Of a stretch of DNA of 10,603 bases, positions 6,726 to 10,603 are shown piece by piece. Source of the DNA: Candidatus Glassbacteria bacterium RIFCSPLOWO2_12_FULL_58_11 (GTDB taxonomy: Bacteria; Gemmatimonadota; Glassbacteria; GWA2-58-10). Under the pieces are notes generated by a model that ran no database searches, was not told the DNA's origin, and was given only the letters and a program-made list of their open reading frames with translations. The translations under genes and the position numbers were made by a program. Numbering within the stretch: position 1 is the first letter of the stretch; each line of letters starts with the position of its first letter. The stretch covers positions 1 to 10,603 of the forward strand of contig MFIX01000189.1 in NCBI GenBank assembly GCA_001780825.1, given 5' to 3'.

Positions 6726-6741
6726 GGCACCCAAAACGCCA
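6726..6741 (-). promoter_or_regulatory. Possible sigma-54 element upstream of the lipoprotein gene
   Basis: The minus strand reads TGGCGTTTTGGGTGCC, with GG and GC exactly 10 nt apart and matches to TGGC and TGC of the consensus. It is weaker than the element at 3450-3464. It would give a leader of about 140 nt for the lipoprotein gene. Confidence 0.2.
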
Positions 6742-6766
6742 ACAAAAATGATTACATAAGCTTATA

Positions 6767-7459
6767 TCAAGCGGAAAAGAAATGATCTATACATTCTATA
6801 AGCATCTTCAACCGCGGTACCCTTTTTGAAACCACTAGATAAAGTACGCTATAATCAAGGGCATTAACAGTCCGCAAGCAGTTTGTTTTTTTCTTTTTAT
6901 AACTCTTTCCTGCCAGTTTATAAATATCATCTAAATCTTTTGAAGGATGAATCCTTTCTTCAACATGATTCTTAGTTGGATCAAAACTCAAATTACTCAC
7001 GACCTTTGCCAATGTAATGCTACTATCAATTCTTGAATAATGAGTAGCTTCAGCTAAAAACCAAGCTTCTATTTCCATTTCCGCCAAAATAATTTGAATT
7101 TGAATGCCTTCAGTTGGTAAGCCAAAATTAAGATTACTTTCTAATTTTGAAATATCATTTTTATCCACTGGAAAAACATCTCTAATACCGACTATTTTTT
7201 CATGTCCAGCGATTTCAAGGCTATTATAATTATCTATTATTTCTGATTTTACACTAGAATCCCCCATACAATCCCGAATTAAAATATAGTATTCATTGAT
7301 ATTGTTTTTTGAAATAGCTTTTAAGAATCTAAATTTGTTTTTTCTTACTTTTCTTTCTAATCTTACTTGGATATTTTTTGCACCTGCCATCTCTTTTAAC
7401 AATTTATTAACAAAAAGCAGCTCAGTTTGTCCTTCTACGAAAAATGCCATTTTTTTCAT
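6767..7459 (-). CDS. DUF4276/TOPRIM-like putative nuclease of a defence module
   Basis: This 230-residue protein looks like a stand-alone TOPRIM-type subunit of the DUF4276/RloB/OLD group. It begins FFVEGQTELLFVNKLL, whose E9 fits the N-terminal catalytic glutamate. Next comes a strand ending in acidic residues, ILIRDCMGD (59-67; D63 and D67). It then has EIEAWFLAEATHYS (129-142), the EAW-type signature seen in DUF4276 proteins, and HVEERIHPSKDLDDIYKL with Y-K-K-K following. By family knowledge such subunits are metal-dependent nucleases, or RNases in PARIS, held and triggered by an ABC-type ATPase. The ATG lies 3 nt after the ATPase stop with no clear Shine-Dalgarno, so translation is probably coupled. 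Codons 2-4 contain seven consecutive A. Base composition is far more AT-rich than the flanking genes, pointing to transfer. The family call is from motifs only. Confidence 0.78.
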   Translation of the reverse strand: MKKMAFFVEGQTELLFVNKLLKEMAGAKNIQVRLERKVRKNKFRFLKAISKNNINEYYILIRDCMGDSSVKSEIIDNYNSLEIAGHEKIVGIRDVFPVDKNDISKLESNLNFGLPTEGIQIQIILAEMEIEAWFLAEATHYSRIDSSITLAKVVSNLSFDPTKNHVEERIHPSKDLDDIYKLAGKSYKKKKTNCLRTVNALDYSVLYLVVSKRVPRLKMLIECIDHFFSA

Positions 7460-7462
7460 AAG

Positions 7463-8602
7463 TTATTTATTATTTGAGGTATAATATTCAGTTGAAAAAA
7501 AATCGAAATTAGCTAGTCCTGTAAATTTAAACTCATCAAATAAGTCTCTCGAATTTTTGTAATTAATAATCTTACATCTACCACCCCGCCTTAATATCAC
7601 TTGCCAATACTCAAGAGGAACGGCATTCATTATGAAACGATCATTTGTCGACATAATTATCTGAATAGCTGATTTATTGGCTTTATCTATGATAAGTTTT
7701 ATCAAGGCAGTAGATCTTTCATAATCTAAGCCTTCTCCAATATCGTCAATGAGAATACAAGAATTCGTACCAGCCAACTGAGAATAATTTAACTGTATTA
7801 TTAATGAAAGCGCTCTAAACATTCCCTGAGAAATATGCGTCTGGTAGGTTTTGCATTTAAGATCACATTCTTTTACATATAAGCCAACAGGATATCCGGG
7901 TAGATTGTGTGGCATTTGCACATTCCGCAATTTTTCTATTCCTATGTCTTCAATCTTATATCCGATATTACGCATATCATCAATTATGGATTCTTTAAAA
8001 GGGTTGTTAAATAGTTTTATACCCTTTAAAAATATTTCAACGACTTTATTTGTATCTCTAATATCTTTGTCTGGAATTTCCATCTTTTTTGAAAAAATTG
8101 GCGCTATATCTTTACCCAGCTGAGTTCCGAATAAGAAATGATTAACAGAATTCGCCCAATCAAATAAATCCTCAAGATATGGGTATTGAATGTTATCCCT
8201 TCTTGTTATATAAGCAACGACATCTTCGGGTGCTTGAAAAGTTATATTTCTGCCAAGTTGTTTAGCATATATTGATCCTTTACCACTGCGTTTCCTATCG
8301 AGTAAGATCTTGTCATCTATAATTAATATTTCTTTTTTAGTTTTAAAAGAGCTAATATCCAATATATATTTTATTAATACGCCTTTTTTATCGAAGCATA
8401 TTTCATTATAGCCTGAAATAATTCTCATCTTCATATCGCCTGTAATTATTTTAGCTAATCCGCTTATTAAATTAAGAGTTCTGGTTTTTCCGGAAGCATT
8501 TTTACCAACCAACAAATTAATTTGATTTAGAGAAAATTCCTCAATAGTCCAATATTCAGGTTTGTCTTTATATTCGTAATATTTTAAAGACTTAATGATC
8601 AT
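7463..8602 (-). CDS. OLD/PARIS-like ABC-type ATPase of a defence module
   Basis: This 379-residue protein is an AAA_15/AAA_21-type ABC ATPase of the kind found in OLD, RloA, AbiLi and AriA systems. Walker A GKNASGKT is at 33-40, after a short N-terminal strand region typical of OLD-like proteins. The signature-like motif HISQG is at 256-260. Walker B is CILIDDIGEGLD (282-293), with DD where many ABC proteins have DE. The switch position reads MSTND (317-321), with Asn instead of the usual His. There is no fused TOPRIM domain; that role seems to fall to the gene 3 nt downstream. By analogy it would sense infection and control the nuclease, but the trigger is unknown. The start ATG has AAAGGA 8 nt upstream and a good promoter about 75 nt further. 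The gene is strongly AT-rich relative to its neighbours, consistent with horizontal acquisition. Confidence 0.85.
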   Translation of the reverse strand: MIIKSLKYYEYKDKPEYWTIEEFSLNQINLLVGKNASGKTRTLNLISGLAKIITGDMKMRIISGYNEICFDKKGVLIKYILDISSFKTKKEILIIDDKILLDRKRSGKGSIYAKQLGRNITFQAPEDVVAYITRRDNIQYPYLEDLFDWANSVNHFLFGTQLGKDIAPIFSKKMEIPDKDIRDTNKVVEIFLKGIKLFNNPFKESIIDDMRNIGYKIEDIGIEKLRNVQMPHNLPGYPVGLYVKECDLKCKTYQTHISQGMFRALSLIIQLNYSQLAGTNSCILIDDIGEGLDYERSTALIKLIIDKANKSAIQIIMSTNDRFIMNAVPLEYWQVILRRGGRCKIINYKNSRDLFDEFKFTGLANFDFFSTEYYTSNNK

Positions 8603-8615
8603 TGTGTTGTTCCTT

Positions 8616-8631
8616 TACAGGAGTTCCTATA
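8616..8631. promoter_or_regulatory. Imperfect palindrome in the leader of the ATPase gene
   Basis: TACAGGAGTTCCTATA forms two 7-nt arms, with a single mismatched pair, around a 2-nt centre. It lies between the promoter and the Shine-Dalgarno of the ATPase gene, so it could be an operator. With a 2-nt centre it would not make a good RNA hairpin. Confidence 0.3.
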
Positions 8632-8678
8632 GTAGCCTTTTACGCAATACAATCAATATCTAAGCATGGTCCGCGTTA

Positions 8679-8707
8679 AGTATAACAAAATATTTCAATA
8701 CTTTCAA
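8679..8707 (-). promoter_or_regulatory. Promoter of the ATPase/TOPRIM defence operon
   Basis: The minus strand has -35 TTGAAA (8707-8702, 5 of 6), exactly 17 nt of spacer and -10 TATACT (8684-8679, 5 of 6). The predicted start is near 8672, about 70 nt before the ATG. The octamer TATTGAAA is tandemly repeated across the -35 (minus strand 8709-8702 and 8700-8693). It lies in the 138-nt gap after the GWxTD gene, where no terminator was seen. Confidence 0.6.
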
Positions 8708-8740
8708 TATTACTACTATTATTTTTCCATTTGCAGTAAA

Positions 8741-10603
8741 TTATTTGGTCACTTCGAACACGGCCGCTTCCTCGCCCCACTGGGTAGTCGCGTCATCCTG
8801 GGCCTCGATCACCAGGCGGTACTTTCCGGGCTCGAGCACCGAGGAATCCAGGAGGAAAGTTTCGGCCACCGGGCCTTTCGCCGATTCCGGGGCGCGGTCG
8901 AAATTCTGGGTTATTTTGGTATCGGCTTTGGCCTTGCCGCGGGTAAACAGGCCGCTCAGCTTATCGGTTATCTGGCCGATTTTGCCGCCTTGATCCTCCA
9001 TCCGGATGACATCGACCCATTCCCGGTAGGAGCGTTTCCCCTCCTGGTTAGGCCGGAGTCCGTAGACCTCGGAATAAACTTTTATCTGTTCGCCGCGTTT
9101 GAATTTCATCGAGGGGCGGGGGATCAGGCGCACCTGCCGGCGCTCATAGGACTCGCTTCCAGCGGGCGGCTCGATCCCGAGGAGGACCGCGCTGAAACAG
9201 AGCTGCTCCGGGACAAAGGGCTGCAGGCCGATCCGGCCGCGTGTGACCCAGCGCTCCCCGTCGCCTTTCATGCGGAGGGAGTAATAGTAGGGTCCCGGCG
9301 GGACATCCAGCCGGTGGACGGCCAGCCAGAGTTTGTTATCCTCTCCGGGTACACGGAAAACCCGGCTGTCTTTCCTCTTGACTTCGGTCCAGAGGGTATC
9401 GTAAAGCGCCGCGGCGGCTTCCGGCACGACTTTCCCGGATTGAAGGTTCTCATCCTGGTAAAATTCCAAATCTATCGATCTTCCGTCATCGGCCAGAAAC
9501 TGGGCGTAATAGTAATCCTCGGCCCGGTGGAGGCTCTTGTCCACGAAGCGCTGCATCTCCATCGCTTTCATCATGTTGCCGGCATGATCCTGGCCCACGG
9601 GCCGGAAAATATAGTCTGCGACCCGCGGCGGCTTTTCGAAGACAAAATAGGCCCCGCCGTAATGCCAGATCTCCATCGGGTTATCCATGGAAATGTCATG
9701 GTCCATCTTGTCCGGCTCCCCCAGGCGGAGATAGAGCAGGCCCCGCTGGTCCAGGCCGAGGTCCCGCGAGCGGCCGACGAATATTTCCGAGTCGAACTGG
9801 TACTGGCTGCCCTGGTAAGCCAGCAGAAGGTTAGCTTCCCGGCTGGATTGGACAGAACTGTGCGGGTTCATCAGGCGGAAGTTCTTTTGGGCGTGGCGCA
9901 GGCGCCTGTAGTGTTCGACCAGCCGCAGGTTGAGCGGATTGATCTGGTCCGGGTTGACCCGGGCCCAGAAAGTGCGGAAGAAAGCCGCCCGTGAATCCTT
10001 GTCCTTGAGGTCTTGCCAGGAGCGGTTCTCATCCGGAGTAAAGATTGTCTCCGCCTCGCTCAGCAGGCGGCTGAAATCTCCGGTTTTCTGGGCGCTGTCG
10101 ATCGCCTTCTGGTAACAGTCCTGGAAGCCGGCTGAATCGTCCAGCTCGAGACGGCAGCCGGCCTCAGTCAGGTACAGGTCCGGGGAGACAAAGTCCGGAT
10201 TGGCGGCTTTCAGCCGGTTCAGGGACTCAAGCGCGGATTCAGTCTGGCCGAGCCGGAAACGGTCCTCGGCCATATCCACCCACCAGTTGGCGCTGTCCGG
10301 CCTCTGCGAGAGGAAATTTTCCAGGCCGCGATCGACCTCCCGCAGCTCGTTGTCCGATTTATCCAGTATTTTATCCCGCCAGAGCGCGTAAGCATCGCGA
10401 TATTCCGGGTCCAGGGTAATAAGCTGCACCAAGGCCTCGCTGGCTACCCGGTGGCCGATGGTCTGCTCATACTTGAAACCGGCCTGAACCATCGAATATA
10501 GCGCCTCGCGGTTGTTGGGATCGACCTTAAAGGCCAGGCGGTATTTTTCGATGGCCTGACGGGTGCGGGTCGGGTTATCGTAGAGGATATCAGCTAGGCC
10601 TAC
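8741..10603 (-). CDS. GWxTD-domain protein with TPR-like N terminus (5' end off window)
   Basis: The frame stays open to the window edge: 37 codons precede the in-frame ATG at 10492, and they read as TPR-like sequence (AIEKYRLAFKVDPNNREALY). The gene is therefore cut by the window, with 620 residues visible. Numbered from that ATG, TPR-like helices with LDPE and NPDF caps fill about 1-150. The GWxTD domain follows, with FWARVNPD at 175-182, EHYRRLRHA at 193-201, RGLLYLRLGEPD at 250-261 and MEIWHYG at 273-279. A beta-rich C-terminal region ends with EPGKYRLVIEAQDD (554-567) and the stop. GWxTD proteins are known from Bacteroidota, Acidobacteriota, Gemmatimonadota and related groups, are often exported, and have no firmly known function. 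The eponymous GWxTD motif is degenerate here (GLDQRG). The AT-rich island begins right after its stop. Confidence 0.85.
   Translation of the reverse strand, partial: VGLADILYDNPTRTRQAIEKYRLAFKVDPNNREALYSMVQAGFKYEQTIGHRVASEALVQLITLDPEYRDAYALWRDKILDKSDNELREVDRGLENFLSQRPDSANWWVDMAEDRFRLGQTESALESLNRLKAANPDFVSPDLYLTEAGCRLELDDSAGFQDCYQKAIDSAQKTGDFSRLLSEAETIFTPDENRSWQDLKDKDSRAAFFRTFWARVNPDQINPLNLRLVEHYRRLRHAQKNFRLMNPHSSVQSSREANLLLAYQGSQYQFDSEIFVGRSRDLGLDQRGLLYLRLGEPDKMDHDISMDNPMEIWHYGGAYFVFEKPPRVADYIFRPVGQDHAGNMMKAMEMQRFVDKSLHRAEDYYYAQFLADDGRSIDLEFYQDENLQSGKVVPEAAAALYDTLWTEVKRKDSRVFRVPGEDNKLWLAVHRLDVPPGPYYYSLRMKGDGERWVTRGRIGLQPFVPEQLCFSAVLLGIEPPAGSESYERRQVRLIPRPSMKFKRGEQIKVYSEVYGLRPNQEGKRSYREWVDVIRMEDQGGKIGQITDKLSGLFTRGKAKADTKITQNFDRAPESAKGPVAETFLLDSSVLEPGKYRLVIEAQDDATTQWGEEAAVFEVTK

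Larger units (their letters stand above)
6640..8740. mobile_element. AT-rich genomic island (approximate bounds)
   Basis: Base composition drops sharply here: 17 of 60 bases are G or C over 7201-7260, against 39 of 60 over 3061-3120. Both flanks return to GC-rich coding sequence within about 100 nt. The island holds only the ATPase and TOPRIM-like genes with their promoter. No integrase, transposase, tRNA or flanking direct repeat was found, so the mode of insertion is unknown. The left edge is uncertain because the AT-rich lipoprotein promoter may be native. Confidence 0.65.

Noticed and set aside
6756..6765. Palindrome ATAAGCTTAT as a terminator of the defence operon
   Set aside because: It leaves almost no loop and the stem is only AT-rich; the TTTTT that follows is offset. 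No convincing terminator was found after the TOPRIM-like gene.
8666..9994. Long open frame on the plus strand over the GWxTD gene
   Set aside because: It mirrors the GWxTD coding frame, has no recognisable motif and lacks a convincing ribosome site.

Overview
The window is a piece of a GC-rich bacterial chromosome in which every supportable gene lies on the minus strand. A GWxTD-domain protein, a UbiE/MenG-type quinone methyltransferase, a URO-D-fold methyltransferase-like protein and an NtrC-type two-component pair together suggest an uncultured Gram-negative lineage, perhaps of the FCB, Gemmatimonadota or Acidobacteriota kind. No marker fixes the phylum, so this is an inference.

Layout in transcription order, from high to low coordinates. 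(1) 10603-8741: the C-terminal 620 codons of a GWxTD-domain protein with N-terminal TPR-like repeats; the gene runs off the right edge. (2) 8740-6767: an AT-rich island (28% GC counted over 7201-7260, against 65% over 3061-3120) carrying two genes. These are an ABC/OLD-like ATPase and, 3 nt downstream, a small DUF4276/TOPRIM-like putative nuclease, with a good vegetative promoter in front. It looks like a horizontally acquired anti-phage module of the split ATPase plus TOPRIM kind (compare PARIS, AbiL and RloAB) and is the best candidate for an undescribed system. (3) 6573-5806: a putative lipoprotein behind a strong promoter with a Fur-like motif. (4) 5594-4584: a URO-D superfamily protein with a Zn-thiol methyltransferase-like HxC motif, ending in an intrinsic terminator. 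(5) 4583-4233: a 351-bp gap with a small repeat element, a weak promoter candidate and a palindrome. (6) 4232-23: ubiE/menG, then a membrane-bound PAS histidine kinase, then its sigma-54-dependent NtrC-family response regulator.

The kinase and regulator almost certainly form one signalling pair: they lie 42 nt apart on the same strand. Just upstream of the kinase start is a near-consensus sigma-54 -24/-12 element preceded by a GC-rich dyad. This suggests the pair may control its own operon, since the regulator has the GAFTGA loop needed to engage sigma-54. The quinone methyltransferase upstream may be co-transcribed, but no functional link is shown.

There is no tRNA, rRNA, CRISPR array, integrase or transposase in the window.
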